From: Nitrospira sp.
GTDB taxonomy: Bacteria; Nitrospirota; Nitrospiria; Nitrospirales; Nitrospiraceae
DNA length: 64,000 nucleotides
Reading direction: 5' to 3'
Assembly: GCA_018242665.1 (NCBI GenBank)
Contig: JAFEBL010000020.1
Coordinates: 30,544 to 94,543 of the forward strand
Position 1 is the stretch's first letter, and every line of letters begins with the position of its first letter. Made by a program: the position numbers and the translations under genes. Below the pieces are notes generated by a model. The model was not told the origin of the DNA. It was given only the letters and a program-made list of their open reading frames with translations, and made no database searches. Below are positions 10,190 to 20,241 of the stretch, piece after piece.

Positions 10190-11077
10190 GTGTGGATGGC
10201 TATATCGCGCTCTACATACGGCACCCGGCGTCTCGCCATCGTCCTGTTCGCCTGCCTGCTCATCGCCCTCTTTCTGCTCCCTAGTCAAAGCCAGAGGTTG
10301 CTGCAGTATGTCGGTGGGCCGTTAGGCCAGGTCCTCAGTCTGCCCCTCGCCGCGTTTTCCTCCGTGGATCATGGCATTTCCGAAACTTGGAGCGGGTATG
10401 TCGCGCTGCAAACCGTGCATGAGGAAAACCGCCAGCTCCGCCGCGACATCGATCTGCTCAAGGGCCAGAACAATCAGCTGCGTGAATCCGTGGCTGCGGC
10501 GCAGCGCTACGAGACCCTGCTGAGCTTCAAGCAGCAGTCGCCTTCGCAAACGGTGGCTGCGCAAGTCATCGGGCGGGATGCCACCAACTGGTACCGCGGG
10601 ATGATCCTCAATAAAGGCGAGAGCGACGGGGTGCGGCCGGAAATGGGCGTCGTGACGCCAGCCGGCGTGGTCGGGCGCATTGTCAAAACCAATTCCACGT
10701 CGTCCGTCGTGTTGCTCGTGACCGATCCCAACAATGCGATCGCCGGGGTGATCCAGCGGACCCGTGACGAAGGTATTGTCGAGGGTACCAGCAACGGCCG
10801 CGCGCGACTCAAATATATTCCGCTGTTGTCGCGGGTGCAGGCCGGTGATCGGGTCGTCACCTCCGGTCTGACCGGCGCCTTCCCACGCGGGTTGGCGATC
10901 GGAGGGTTGATCCAAGTCGAAAAATCAGAAGGTGATCTGTTTCAGTCGGCCGAGATCGAACCGGAAGTTGACCTGTCGAAGCTGGATGAAGTGCTGATCA
11001 TCACGGCTCCCTATGACGATGCTGAGGCTGCGCAGAAGCTGCTGCAGGAAATCCACGGGGATCGGAAGAAGCCATGA
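10190..11077 (+). CDS. mreC: Rod shape-determining protein MreC
   Basis: 295 residues, bitopic: a transmembrane helix at about 15-32, a coiled coil at about 65-110 (HEENRQLRRDIDLLKGQNNQLRES), then the periplasmic double beta-barrel MreC domain (VIGRDATNWYRGMILNKGESDGVRPEMGVVTPAGVVG, VVTSGLTGAFPRGLAIG). It links MreB filaments to the periplasmic synthesis machinery. The start may be the GTG at 10190 or the ATG two codons later. Its 3' end overlaps mreD as ATGA. Confidence 0.95.
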   Translation: MWMAISRSTYGTRRLAIVLFACLLIALFLLPSQSQRLLQYVGGPLGQVLSLPLAAFSSVDHGISETWSGYVALQTVHEENRQLRRDIDLLKGQNNQLRESVAAAQRYETLLSFKQQSPSQTVAAQVIGRDATNWYRGMILNKGESDGVRPEMGVVTPAGVVGRIVKTNSTSSVVLLVTDPNNAIAGVIQRTRDEGIVEGTSNGRARLKYIPLLSRVQAGDRVVTSGLTGAFPRGLAIGGLIQVEKSEGDLFQSAEIEPEVDLSKLDEVLIITAPYDDAEAAQKLLQEIHGDRKKP

Positions 11078-11574
11078 AGTTTCTCTTGTATCTTCTCCTG
11101 GCCTTAGTGGTCGTCCCCTTTCAGACCACGCTGCTGCACTACTTCAGCCTGTTCGGTGTCCGTCCTGATCTCGGGCTCGTGGCTGCTTGTCTCGTGGGAT
11201 TTCTTGGCGGCGAGCTCGATGGGTTGATACTCGGCCTCATTCTGGGCTGCTTTCAAGACATGTTGTCTGCCGGAGATCTGTGGATCAACGTGGTAACGAA
11301 GGGCGGAAGCGGCTTCCTCGCCGGATTGGCGGGGCGCCATATGGCGCATATCACCCCGGCGGTCATGACGGCGGGATTGGCGATCATCTCCTGTCTGTCG
11401 AGCGCCGTGTTTCTGTACTCGTTAACCCCCGCTGGCTTGGATGACGTGTGGTTGGGGGTGCGATCAACAATTCTGGTGCAGGCGGGACTTGACGCGGCTG
11501 TCGGTACCGCCCTGTACCTGTTGTTCCGGCAGCGCTGGTCCGATGATCGAATGGTGACAGAGGGGGCGCTCTAA
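11074..11574 (+). CDS. mreD: Rod shape-determining protein MreD
   Basis: 166 residues with about five predicted transmembrane helices and the MreD pattern PFQTTLLHYFSLFGVRPDLGLVAACLVGFLGGELDGLILGLILGCFQDMLSAGDLW. Inner-membrane partner of MreC in the elongasome. It overlaps mreC by four bases and is followed 44 bases later by mrdA. Family assignment rests on topology, the conserved PDL/G...D motif and synteny. Confidence 0.92.
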   Translation: MKFLLYLLLALVVVPFQTTLLHYFSLFGVRPDLGLVAACLVGFLGGELDGLILGLILGCFQDMLSAGDLWINVVTKGGSGFLAGLAGRHMAHITPAVMTAGLAIISCLSSAVFLYSLTPAGLDDVWLGVRSTILVQAGLDAAVGTALYLLFRQRWSDDRMVTEGAL

Positions 11575-11618
11575 GTCCGGCCGGGTGTGTTTCCGGAGCC
11601 GGGAACGGGCAGACGATT

Positions 11619-13502
11619 ATGGCGACGGCAGGATTCAACGATTCCGAGTTGCTGGATCTTCAGCGGCGTCTGGTCATTCTGCGCGTGGGGCTGCTCTTGG
11701 TGGTGGGATTGCTCGCCTTGCGCCTGTGGCATCTCCAGATTCGCGAAGGCCCCTACTACCGGGATCTCTCAGAGAACAACCGGACGCGTTCGGTGGTACT
11801 CGAGCCGGCACGGGGGTTGATCTTTGACCGCAATGGCATTCTGCTGGCCAACAACGTCCCCAGTTTCGCCCTGTATGTCACGCTGGAAGATGTGAAGGAT
11901 CGAGGGGCGCTGGTGGCGCAATTGGCCTCCCTGCTCAGCCTCGATCCGGAATTAATTCAGAAGAAGCTCTCTCTTGGGAAGGGAGGCAAGTTACAGCCTC
12001 GCAAAATTAAAGATCGGCTGACCCTGCGCGAGGCGACCCTGATCGAGTCTCACCGGTTGGATTTGCCCGGCGTCATGATTCAGGTCGAGTCACAGCGGAA
12101 CTATCCAGCCGGGGATGTGGCCGCGCATTTGCTGGGTTATGTCGGCGAAGTCTCGGCCGATCAGCTGGAGAAACCGGATTTTGCCGATCTTCATCAGGGC
12201 AGCATCGTCGGTCAGTATGGCGTGGAGAAATGGTTCGATCGACAGGTGCGCGGGAGAGCCGGGCAGAAAAGTGTGGAAGTCGATGCGCTGGGCCACGAGA
12301 AACGGGCCATCGTGTCGGATAAACCAGTGGCGGGGGATGACCTGTATCTGACCATTGACGCTAAGCTGCAGAAAATCGCTGAGGATCTTCTGGGTGAGGA
12401 GTCGGGCGCGATTGTCGCGCTGGATCCCACGAACGGCGATATTCTGGCGATGGCGAGTCGCCCGGGATTCGATCCCAATGTATTGTCCAAAGAATTAACG
12501 AACAAGCAGTGGGTTGAAATTGTTCAGAACGAACGGCGGCCGCTGAACAACCGTGCCACGCAGGGACAGTATCCTCCCGGATCGACATTCAAGGTCGTCA
12601 TGGCGGCGGCCGCGCTCGAATCGAACACGGTCACGCCTTCGACGATGGTGCGGTGCAACGGCGGGTATCAGTTCGGCAATCGGTTGTTTCATGACTGGAA
12701 ACAGGGTGGTCACGGATCAGTCGATATGAACGAAGCATTGATCCACTCGTGCGACGTGTATTTTTACACAGTCGGGCAGCGCATGGGGATCGATACGATC
12801 GCGGAATATGCGAAACAATTCGGGCTCGGACAGGAGACGGGAGTTGAGTTGCCATCGGAACGTGTGGGTATTGTTCCATCCACCGCATGGAAGCAAAAAG
12901 CGAGAAATCAGCCCTGGTATCCGGGCGAAACCATTTCAGCTGCGATCGGACAGGGATATGTCACGGTGACGCCGTTGCAGATGGCTAGTGTCATCGGGAC
13001 GGTCGCCAATGACGGGGTATCGGTCAAGCCGCGATTAGTGCAAGCGGTGATGAACCGCGGGACCGGAGAGCGGGCGGAATTTCCGCCGACGGTGCGCGGG
13101 AAAGTGGCAGTCAAGCCCGCAACCCTTGCGCTCATCAAGGCGGCGCTGGCCGACGTGGTCACCAAAGGAACGGCGACGCGGGCAAAGTCGCCCCTGGTCG
13201 CGATTGCCGGGAAGACCGGTACGGCTCAAACTGCGGCTCTGCGTACCGGCCCGGAGAAAGATATTCCGAAGAAATTCCGGGATCACGCCTGGTTTGTCGC
13301 CTTTGCGCCGGTCGAGGCGCCGCGCATCGCCGTGGCGGTATTGGCTGAGCATATGGGACATGGTGGATCCGCCGCCGCCCCCCTGGCGAAGGATGTCATC
13401 GAAGCCTATGTCAAAGCGTACCCCGAGGTACTTCACGGTGTTCCCTCTAGCGGGCGGGCAAAGTCGGCTGCAACCGCAGTCGGCACGCGGCCGAATTTGT
13501 AA
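11619..13502 (+). CDS. mrdA: Penicillin-binding protein 2
   Basis: Elongation-specific peptidoglycan transpeptidase. 627 residues: cytoplasmic N-terminus, a transmembrane helix at about 22-42, a PBP dimerisation domain, and a C-terminal transpeptidase domain with the active-site SxxK tetrad in PPGSTFKVVMAA, SxN-type SCD in HSCDVYFYTVGQRMG, and KTG in AGKTGTAQT. Typical length for PBP2. Its TAA overlaps the rodA ATG by one base, so synthesis of the transpeptidase and its glycosyltransferase partner is coupled. Confidence 0.97.
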   Translation: MATAGFNDSELLDLQRRLVILRVGLLLVVGLLALRLWHLQIREGPYYRDLSENNRTRSVVLEPARGLIFDRNGILLANNVPSFALYVTLEDVKDRGALVAQLASLLSLDPELIQKKLSLGKGGKLQPRKIKDRLTLREATLIESHRLDLPGVMIQVESQRNYPAGDVAAHLLGYVGEVSADQLEKPDFADLHQGSIVGQYGVEKWFDRQVRGRAGQKSVEVDALGHEKRAIVSDKPVAGDDLYLTIDAKLQKIAEDLLGEESGAIVALDPTNGDILAMASRPGFDPNVLSKELTNKQWVEIVQNERRPLNNRATQGQYPPGSTFKVVMAAAALESNTVTPSTMVRCNGGYQFGNRLFHDWKQGGHGSVDMNEALIHSCDVYFYTVGQRMGIDTIAEYAKQFGLGQETGVELPSERVGIVPSTAWKQKARNQPWYPGETISAAIGQGYVTVTPLQMASVIGTVANDGVSVKPRLVQAVMNRGTGERAEFPPTVRGKVAVKPATLALIKAALADVVTKGTATRAKSPLVAIAGKTGTAQTAALRTGPEKDIPKKFRDHAWFVAFAPVEAPRIAVAVLAEHMGHGGSAAAPLAKDVIEAYVKAYPEVLHGVPSSGRAKSAATAVGTRPNL

Positions 13503-14620
13503 TGATTGATCGGGTGATCGACAGTCGAGGGTTCGATAGTTTTGATCTTCGTTTCATCGGATTGATCGCCATCATTCTGTCGGTCGGCGTCCTATCGATC
13601 TACAGCGTGACGCACTCTCAGGACACATCCTTCCCGTTTTACCTGAAACAGCTGGTCTGGATTCTGCTGGGAACCGTGGCGTTCCTGGTGATGTATCTCT
13701 CGGACTACCACAAGATCGCGCGCTTGGCCTATCCGACCTACGCCGTCATTTTGATCATGCTGGCGGTCGTGTTGTTTATGGGAAAATCCAGCCGCGGAGC
13801 GCAGCGCTGGATTCCGATCGGCCCCTTTGCGTTTCAACCGTCGGAATTTGCCAAGCTGGTGCTGATCCTGGTGTTGGCCAATTACTATTCCCGGGCCCCT
13901 CGCGTCGGTTGGTTGCATCGAGTGGTCTTGCCGGGCCTGATCGTGTTGCCGGGGCTGTTGTTGATCCTCAAACAGCCGGATTTGGGCAGCGGTCTCAGCT
14001 TTTTGGCCGTCTACGCCGCCATGCTGCTGATGGTGGGGGTTCGGTCAAAGGCGTTGGGCATCATCCTGTTGTTGTCCGTCATGCTGTTTCCATTTGTGTG
14101 GGAAATGGTCTGGGCATCGCTGCATGACTATCAACGGGAACGGGTCATGGCCTTTGTGGATCCGGACTATGATCCGGGCGGCAAGGGCTATCACGCGCTG
14201 CAATCGCGAATTGCCATTGGTTCCGGGGAGCTGTCGGGGAAGGGACTGTACGGTGGCACACAAAGCCAGCTGAAGTTTCTGCCTGAAGGCCATACCGATT
14301 TTGTATTTGCCGTGTATGCGGAGGAATGGGGCTTTGTTGGAGTCTTAGTCTTGTTGGCCTTGTTTATCGCGCTGATATGGGTGTCATTGGAAATTGCCGC
14401 GCGTGCGAAGGATACGTTGGGAGCGTTACTCGCGGCAGGAGTCGTTGCCATGCTGTGTTTTTGCGTGGTGGTCAATATCGGCATGACTGCGGGGATGTTC
14501 CCTATCGTAGGAATTCCGCTTCCTCTCGTGAGTTATGGAGGCAGCGCGACCATCATGACGATGGCGTCACTGGGTCTGTTGTTGAACGTGAAGCGACGTC
14601 GGTTGAGCCTGTTCTACTAG
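13502..14620 (+). CDS. rodA: Rod shape-determining protein RodA (SEDS glycosyltransferase)
   Basis: Polytopic SEDS-family peptidoglycan glycosyltransferase that polymerises lipid II together with PBP2. 372 residues with about ten transmembrane helices. SEDS motifs: GKSSRGAQRWIPIGPFAFQPSEFAKL, LKQPDLGSGLSF, and C-terminal AGMFPIVGIPLPLVSYGGSATI. Last gene of the mre block; a 142-base gap with no obvious terminator separates it from rng. Confidence 0.97.
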   Translation: MIDRVIDSRGFDSFDLRFIGLIAIILSVGVLSIYSVTHSQDTSFPFYLKQLVWILLGTVAFLVMYLSDYHKIARLAYPTYAVILIMLAVVLFMGKSSRGAQRWIPIGPFAFQPSEFAKLVLILVLANYYSRAPRVGWLHRVVLPGLIVLPGLLLILKQPDLGSGLSFLAVYAAMLLMVGVRSKALGIILLLSVMLFPFVWEMVWASLHDYQRERVMAFVDPDYDPGGKGYHALQSRIAIGSGELSGKGLYGGTQSQLKFLPEGHTDFVFAVYAEEWGFVGVLVLLALFIALIWVSLEIAARAKDTLGALLAAGVVAMLCFCVVVNIGMTAGMFPIVGIPLPLVSYGGSATIMTMASLGLLLNVKRRRLSLFY

Positions 14621-14762
14621 ACAATGCCTGGACAGGGGCCGACTTGTTGTGAAATAACCATCTGAACCAGATCGGCGCTGGAACGACAGCGAGACGAGAG
14701 AACCCGGACATCCGTCCGCGTGCGTCTGCCGATCCGATCGATCTGGGGTTAAAGGAGCGTGT

Positions 14763-16274
14763 ATGGGTGTGGAGATCGCAATCAGTATCGCGCGGGAAGA
14801 AACCCGCGTCGCGGTGTTGGACAACGGTACGGTCACAGACTTGTATGGTGATCGTGCGAAGGACCAAGACTACGTCGGCAACATTTATAAGGGCCGGGTG
14901 GCGAAAGTGCTGCCGGGCATGCAGGCGGCCTTCATCGATATCGGGCTGGAGAAGGCGGCGTTTATGCACGTCTCCGATCTGTCGATGGATGTCGAGCCTG
15001 GTGACACCCTCGTGGAGGGTGATGATGAAGATAATAAAGATTCGGAAGTTCCCAAACCCAAGCGGCAAAGTTCCAAGCCCATCGAAGAGTTGCTCTCTGA
15101 GGGGCAGGAGCTGATGGTGCAGATTTCCAAAGGCCCGATCGGCACGAAGGGGTCGCGCGTCACGACCTATGTCTCGCTGCCGGGCCGATACCTGGTATTT
15201 ATGCCGACCGTGGAGCATATCGGTGTGTCTCGACGGATTCCTCGCGACGAGGAACGAGCACGATTGAAAGAGATCATGAAGCGGGCCCGTCGGCCGGGGT
15301 ACGGCTACATTGTCCGCACGGTCAGCGAAGGGGTCAAGGAAGAAGATTTGCGCTCCGACATCGAGTTTCTCCATGTCTTGTGGCAGGACATCTTGACGAA
15401 ACGTGACCAGCAGCCAGCTCCCAGCCTGCTTCACAGCGATTTGAGCCTGAGCTTTCGTGTCGTGCGGGACCTCTTCGGTCGGCGTGTCGATCGATTGCTG
15501 ATCGATTCACGAGACGAATACAACGCGATTAAAGGATTCGTGCAGCGGTTTTCTCCGGAACAAACCTCGCGTATCCATTTTTACGACAAAGAAGAAAGCC
15601 TGTTCGACTATCTCGGTGTCGAGCAGGAAATCGCTCGCGCCATGAGTCGGAAAGTGTGGCTCAAATCGGGCGGCTACCTGGTCATCGATCACACCGAGGC
15701 CATGACGGTCATCGACGTGAATACCGGCCGGTTCGTCGGCAAGCGCGATCAGGAAGAAACGATTCTGCGGAACAATCTGGAAGCCGCGCGAGAAATTGCC
15801 TATCAGGTCAAGTTGCGGGGCATCGGCGGGATTATCATCGTCGATTTCATCGATATGGAGCGGGAGAAGAACCGCGACAAGGTGTACCACGCCTTGGTGG
15901 ATGCCATGGCTTCGGACAAGGCGCGTACCAGAATCTCGCGGGTGTCGGATCTCGGGTTGATTGAAATTTCTCGTGAGCGTGTCCGGGAGGATTTGCTTCG
16001 TTCTCTGTCGGAGCCCTGTCACTATTGCGACGGGCGCGGCTACACCAAATCTCCCATGTCGGTGGCCTACGAAATCTTCCGGGAAGTGCGTCGACTTGGT
16101 CATGAAATTGAACAGCAGCGTGTCGTCGTCGGCGCGCACCCCGCTGTGGCGTTGCTGTTGCAGGAGCAGGAACTGTCAGGCGTCGAAGACCTGGAGCGAC
16201 GGTACAACGCCAAAATTCTGGTGACGCCCGATGACCGGTTGCATCTGGAGCAGTTCGACCTGGTCGTGATGTAA
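14763..16274 (+). CDS. rng: Ribonuclease G
   Basis: Endoribonuclease that matures 16S rRNA 5' ends and turns over mRNA. 503 residues, the length of RNase G rather than RNase E, which has a long C-terminal scaffold. An S1 domain lies at about 35-125 (DYVGNIYKGRVAKVLPGMQAAFIDIGLEKAAFMHVSDL) with an acidic insertion (EGDDEDNKDSE), then the catalytic region with VIDVNTGRFVGKRDQEET and IIIVDFIDMEREKNRDKV (the two Mg-binding Asp), and the zinc-link CHYCDGRGY. Start supported by AAAGGAG just upstream. Confidence 0.95.
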   Translation: MGVEIAISIAREETRVAVLDNGTVTDLYGDRAKDQDYVGNIYKGRVAKVLPGMQAAFIDIGLEKAAFMHVSDLSMDVEPGDTLVEGDDEDNKDSEVPKPKRQSSKPIEELLSEGQELMVQISKGPIGTKGSRVTTYVSLPGRYLVFMPTVEHIGVSRRIPRDEERARLKEIMKRARRPGYGYIVRTVSEGVKEEDLRSDIEFLHVLWQDILTKRDQQPAPSLLHSDLSLSFRVVRDLFGRRVDRLLIDSRDEYNAIKGFVQRFSPEQTSRIHFYDKEESLFDYLGVEQEIARAMSRKVWLKSGGYLVIDHTEAMTVIDVNTGRFVGKRDQEETILRNNLEAAREIAYQVKLRGIGGIIIVDFIDMEREKNRDKVYHALVDAMASDKARTRISRVSDLGLIEISRERVREDLLRSLSEPCHYCDGRGYTKSPMSVAYEIFREVRRLGHEIEQQRVVVGAHPAVALLLQEQELSGVEDLERRYNAKILVTPDDRLHLEQFDLVVM

Positions 16275-16387
16275 CGCGGGCCGCGCACCCGCGGCTGATT
16301 GAAACCGGACATCCCACATCGGCCGCATCGGCTATCTCCAGCACACCTGTTTTGGGTCGTCCCAGCCTCGCAAGGAGAGATCGGGCG

Positions 16388-17518
16388 ATGGTGAACAGTC
16401 AATCTCTCCGCCCCTGGCTGATGCTTCGTGCGATTCCCGGCGTGGGCGATGCGAGTCTGATCAAACTGGTGGAGGCTTTTGGAACTCCGGATGCGGTGTT
16501 CTCGGCGCCGCCGGCCGCTTTGGAAGATGCCGGATGCCGGCCGCAGTTGAGCGAGGCGATCCGCCGGGGGCCTGATACCGAGGCCATCAAGCGGCTGGAT
16601 GACGAACTCACGCAATTACAGCGGCGCCGGATCTCGGTGTTGACCTATCTGGATTCACGATATCCTGCGTCGCTGAAGGGAATTGCGGACCCGCCCCCGT
16701 TGCTCTATGTCCAGGGCACATTGTTGGAGACTGACCGGCGAGCCCTAGCCATCGTTGGGACCAGGAAGGTTAGTACGGCGGGACGCGCGTTCGCTGAAGA
16801 ATTGGCCTCCGACCTGGCGGCCCTAGGATTCACGATTGTCAGCGGGTTGGCGCGTGGCGTCGATGCAGCTGCGCATCGCGGGGCATTGGTCGGAGGGGGA
16901 CGGACGCTTGCCGTGATGGGCTGTGGACTGGACCGTACGTATCCGGCCGATCATCGACAGCTACGCGAGTCGATCGAAGGGCAGGGGGCCGTGTTGTCTG
17001 AACTCCCGCTGGGGGCGGCGCCGCACAGTTATCATTTTCCCCGCCGCAATCGGATTATCAGCGGATTGTCATTGGGAGTCGTTGTGACGGAGGCCACCGT
17101 GCAGAGTGGATCGCTCATCACCGCGCGGCTGGCCGGCGAGCAGGGGCGGGAGGTGTTTGCGGTACCGGGCTTTGTGAAGGCGGAGAATAGTCGCGGTCCT
17201 AACCGTCTGCTCAAAGACGGGGCGCGACTGGTCGAATCGGCGCAGGATATTGTTGAGGAATTGCTGCCGCAACTTGATGCGCCGTTCCGCGAGCAACTCG
17301 GCGAGCGAGGAGTCGCAAAGGTCCAAGGACGCCCCGCGTTGGCGGGCGATGAGGCTCGTGTGTACGATGCTCTATCCGTTCTGCCGCAATCGGTAGATGA
17401 CGTGATTCGGCGAAGCGGGCTGCCCGCCGCGCTTGTCGCGGCGCTGTTGTTGTCATTGGAGTTGAAGAATTGCATTCGACAGTTGCCGGGCAATGAATAC
17501 GTGCGACTCTCGAATTGA
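16388..17518 (+). CDS. dprA: DNA-processing protein DprA
   Basis: Binds incoming single-stranded DNA and loads RecA during natural transformation. 376 residues from the ATG at 16388, chosen over an in-frame start at 16352 because AAGGAGAG lies about 10 bases before it. An N-terminal helix-hairpin-helix-like region (LRAIPGVGDASLIKLVEAFG) precedes the Rossmann-like core with AIVGTRKVSTAGRAFAEELA, VSGLARGVDAAAHRGAL, FPRRNRIISGLS and a C-terminal winged helix. It lies directly upstream of topA, a common pairing in bacteria. Confidence 0.95.
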   Translation: MVNSQSLRPWLMLRAIPGVGDASLIKLVEAFGTPDAVFSAPPAALEDAGCRPQLSEAIRRGPDTEAIKRLDDELTQLQRRRISVLTYLDSRYPASLKGIADPPPLLYVQGTLLETDRRALAIVGTRKVSTAGRAFAEELASDLAALGFTIVSGLARGVDAAAHRGALVGGGRTLAVMGCGLDRTYPADHRQLRESIEGQGAVLSELPLGAAPHSYHFPRRNRIISGLSLGVVVTEATVQSGSLITARLAGEQGREVFAVPGFVKAENSRGPNRLLKDGARLVESAQDIVEELLPQLDAPFREQLGERGVAKVQGRPALAGDEARVYDALSVLPQSVDDVIRRSGLPAALVAALLLSLELKNCIRQLPGNEYVRLSN

Positions 17519-17537
17519 ATTCGTTGAGAGATTCAAG

Positions 17538-17565
17538 CTGACAAGGCTTCGAGATTTGTTATAGT
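17538..17565 (+). promoter_or_regulatory. Sigma-70-type promoter of topA
   Basis: CTGACA at 17538-17543 and TATAGT at 17560-17565 are spaced by 16 bases and lie 44 bases before the topA ATG. The same TATAGT -10 form occurs before the RDD gene and the Panacea gene in this window, which suggests a favoured housekeeping -10 sequence. Confidence 0.6.
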
Positions 17566-17608
17566 GGGTGTGGTACGCTGGCGAAGGTATTGAGGACTCT
17601 GAATCGAC

Positions 17609-19945
17609 ATGGCGAAATCTTTGATCATTGTTGAGTCGCCGACGAAGGCGCGCACAATCACGAAATATCTCGGCCGCGGCTACTCTGTGATGGCCTCCGT
17701 CGGACATGTCAAAGACCTGCCGACCAGTAAGTTGGGTGTCGATCTCGAAAACGATTTCGAGCCCCAATACGTCACGATCAAGGGAAAATCGAAGGTCCTT
17801 GCGGATATTAAGAAGAAAGCCCAGGAAGTCGATACCGTGTTCCTGGCCCCGGACCCGGACCGCGAAGGAGAAGCGATCGCCTGGCATATCGCGCAGGAAT
17901 TACACGGCAAGGGGAAGAAGAAGGACGGCAAAGTCTTTCGAGTCTTGTTTAACGAAATCACGGAATCGGCGATTAAGCGAGCCTTGAAGTCGCCGGGCGA
18001 GATCGACATCAAGCTGGTGCAGGCGCAGCAGGCGCGGCGGGTGCTTGATCGCATCGTCGGCTATCAGGGCAGTCAGTTGTTGTGGAAAAAGGTTCGCCGT
18101 GGCCTCAGCATGGGACGGGTGCAGTCTGTCGCAGTCCGGCTCATCTGCGATCGCGAAAAGGAACGCGAAGCGTTCCGGGCGGAAGAGTATTGGTCCATCG
18201 TCGCACTCTTGAGCGGGGCGAATCCTCCGGCCTTTGAGGCGAAACTGCATTCCGTCAATGGGCAGGACGCGGATATCGGTACCCAGGAACAGGCCGAGCA
18301 CATTCTCCAGGCCGTGCAGGGGAAAGCGTTCGTCGTGCAATCGATTGAGCGCAAGGAAAAGAAGCGGAACCCTGTCGCGCCGTTCATTACCAGCCGGCTT
18401 CAGCAGGAGGCTGCCAGGAAACTGCACTTCACCCCCAAAAAGACCATGACTTTGGCGCAACAGCTCTATGAGGGGGTGGAAATCGGCGCGGAAGGTCAGA
18501 CTGGCCTGATCACCTATATGCGAACCGATTCGCCAAGAATTTCCCAGGAGGCGACTGACGATGCCAGGGCGGTGATCGGGGCGCGATTCGGGGCAGAGTA
18601 TTTACCGGCTACGCCCAATGTGTACAAGACGCAAAAGGCCGCGCAAGAGGCCCATGAAGCGATTCGTCCTACCGTCGCGGCTCGCGATCCTGAATCAATC
18701 AGACAATACCTGGAGCAAGATCAGTATAACTTGTACAAGCTGATTTGGAACCGATTCATCGCGTCGCAGATGGTTCCCGCCATTTTGGATGTCACGCGGG
18801 TGGATTCCAGTCCTGTCGGGACAGTGGATCGCTATGTGTTTCGGACGACCGGCACTGTCATCAAGTTTCCTGGACATACGGCGGTATATCTTGAGGGAAC
18901 CGATGCGATCCAGCCTTCGCAGAAGCCGAAGAATGAGCAGGAAGCGGAGGAAGAATCAGATCGGCAACTTCCTGCTCTCAGTGAGGGTGAGTCGTTGCGC
19001 CTCGTGAATCAGGAGGGCCAGACTGCGCCGGGCTTGCTGTCGAAGCAACACTTCACGCAACCGCCGCCACGATACAATGAGGCGCTGCTGATTCGGGAGC
19101 TGGAAGAGAAGGGGATCGGACGTCCGTCAACCTATGCCACCATTATCTCCACCATTCAGGACCGGAAGTATGTGGAGAAGCTTGAGGGGCGTTTTCTTCC
19201 GACCGAAACCGGCCGAACTGTAAATGACTTCCTCCTCAAGGGATTCCCGGATCTCCTCGATACCGAATTTACTTCCCACATGGAGGAGCAACTCGACGAG
19301 GTGGAGGAAGGCACGAAGCCTTGGGTCTCCGCGGTGCGGGAGTTTTATACCCCGTTCGTCAGAGAGATGGAGTTGGCGCAGAGTATTCCCGGACCAAAGG
19401 ATATCGTCGAGCCTCCAACAAATCTGCCTTGTGAAAAGTGCGGCCGCATGATGGAGATCAAGTGGGGGCGGAACGGCAAGTTTCTCGCCTGCCCAGCGTA
19501 CAAAGAAGATCCTCCCTGTAAGAATACGCAAAACTTTGAGCGGCTGCCGGATGGGACCATTAAGATCGTTCCCAAGCTGGAGGAAACAACGGACGAAAAA
19601 TGTGAGAAGTGTTCCAGTCCCATGGTTGTCAAGTCAGGGCGTTTCGGCAAATTTCTGGCTTGTTCGGCCTACCCGGAGTGTAAGACGACGAAAGCGATCG
19701 CGCTGGGGGTGAAATGTCCTCAGCCCGGATGCGGTGGAGATCTGGTGCAGAAACGAACGAAAAAAGGACGCAACTTTTACTCCTGCAGCCGATACCCCGA
19801 ATGCGAATTCGCACTCTGGGATCGTCCCGTCAATAAACCGTGTCCCACGTGCAAAGCGCCCTTCCTGATTGAGAAGGTCAGCAAGCAAGCCGGCCGTTCC
19901 GTCCAGTGTCGCAATGAGGAATGCGGATATCGCGAAGCGGGATAA
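17609..19945 (+). CDS. topA: DNA topoisomerase I
   Basis: Type IA topoisomerase that relaxes negative supercoils. 778 residues. The TOPRIM domain at the N-terminus (KSLIIVESPTKARTITKYLG and APDPDREGEAIAWHI) is followed by the catalytic core with active-site Tyr303 in GLITYMRTDSPRIS, and by a C-terminal tail with four Cys4 zinc-ribbon units (starting at CEKCGRMMEI, CEKCSSPMVV, CPQPGCGG and CPTCKAPF). Own promoter upstream. No T-run terminator is evident after the stop. Confidence 0.98.
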   Translation: MAKSLIIVESPTKARTITKYLGRGYSVMASVGHVKDLPTSKLGVDLENDFEPQYVTIKGKSKVLADIKKKAQEVDTVFLAPDPDREGEAIAWHIAQELHGKGKKKDGKVFRVLFNEITESAIKRALKSPGEIDIKLVQAQQARRVLDRIVGYQGSQLLWKKVRRGLSMGRVQSVAVRLICDREKEREAFRAEEYWSIVALLSGANPPAFEAKLHSVNGQDADIGTQEQAEHILQAVQGKAFVVQSIERKEKKRNPVAPFITSRLQQEAARKLHFTPKKTMTLAQQLYEGVEIGAEGQTGLITYMRTDSPRISQEATDDARAVIGARFGAEYLPATPNVYKTQKAAQEAHEAIRPTVAARDPESIRQYLEQDQYNLYKLIWNRFIASQMVPAILDVTRVDSSPVGTVDRYVFRTTGTVIKFPGHTAVYLEGTDAIQPSQKPKNEQEAEEESDRQLPALSEGESLRLVNQEGQTAPGLLSKQHFTQPPPRYNEALLIRELEEKGIGRPSTYATIISTIQDRKYVEKLEGRFLPTETGRTVNDFLLKGFPDLLDTEFTSHMEEQLDEVEEGTKPWVSAVREFYTPFVREMELAQSIPGPKDIVEPPTNLPCEKCGRMMEIKWGRNGKFLACPAYKEDPPCKNTQNFERLPDGTIKIVPKLEETTDEKCEKCSSPMVVKSGRFGKFLACSAYPECKTTKAIALGVKCPQPGCGGDLVQKRTKKGRNFYSCSRYPECEFALWDRPVNKPCPTCKAPFLIEKVSKQAGRSVQCRNEECGYREAG

Positions 19946-20241
19946 CAAATTCCCTCCCGTGTTCCGACCTCGTGTGGTGAGTCTTCTTCGTCACTGTCGA
20001 TCATCCATTCCGTGCCAACCCCCATCATTCGCCGGCCTCGCCACGGCGCATCCATCTCAGATCCTTGATGAGGGCAATGAGAAGCGTTCTCGTCGATGTT
20101 GAGAACCGCCCTCATAACTACGTAACTCCGTGGTTGACAAGGCCAGCGAGAATCTCTAAGTAAGGTGTAGAATGAATTCAAGATGGATGAAGCAACATCC
20201 ATCAAGAGGGCCGGATCGTTCATGGCTGGAGGGAGGGCTCT
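19946..20241 (+). other. Intergenic region before the bacterioferritin pair
   Basis: 296 bases without a gene. A perfect TTGACA occurs at 20134-20139 but no good -10 lies 16-18 bases downstream; TAGAAT at 20168-20173 is too far for a standard pair. GGAGGGAGG at about 20229-20237 is the ribosome-binding site of the first ferritin. No Fur-box match of comparable quality to the one at 26437 was seen. Confidence 0.4.
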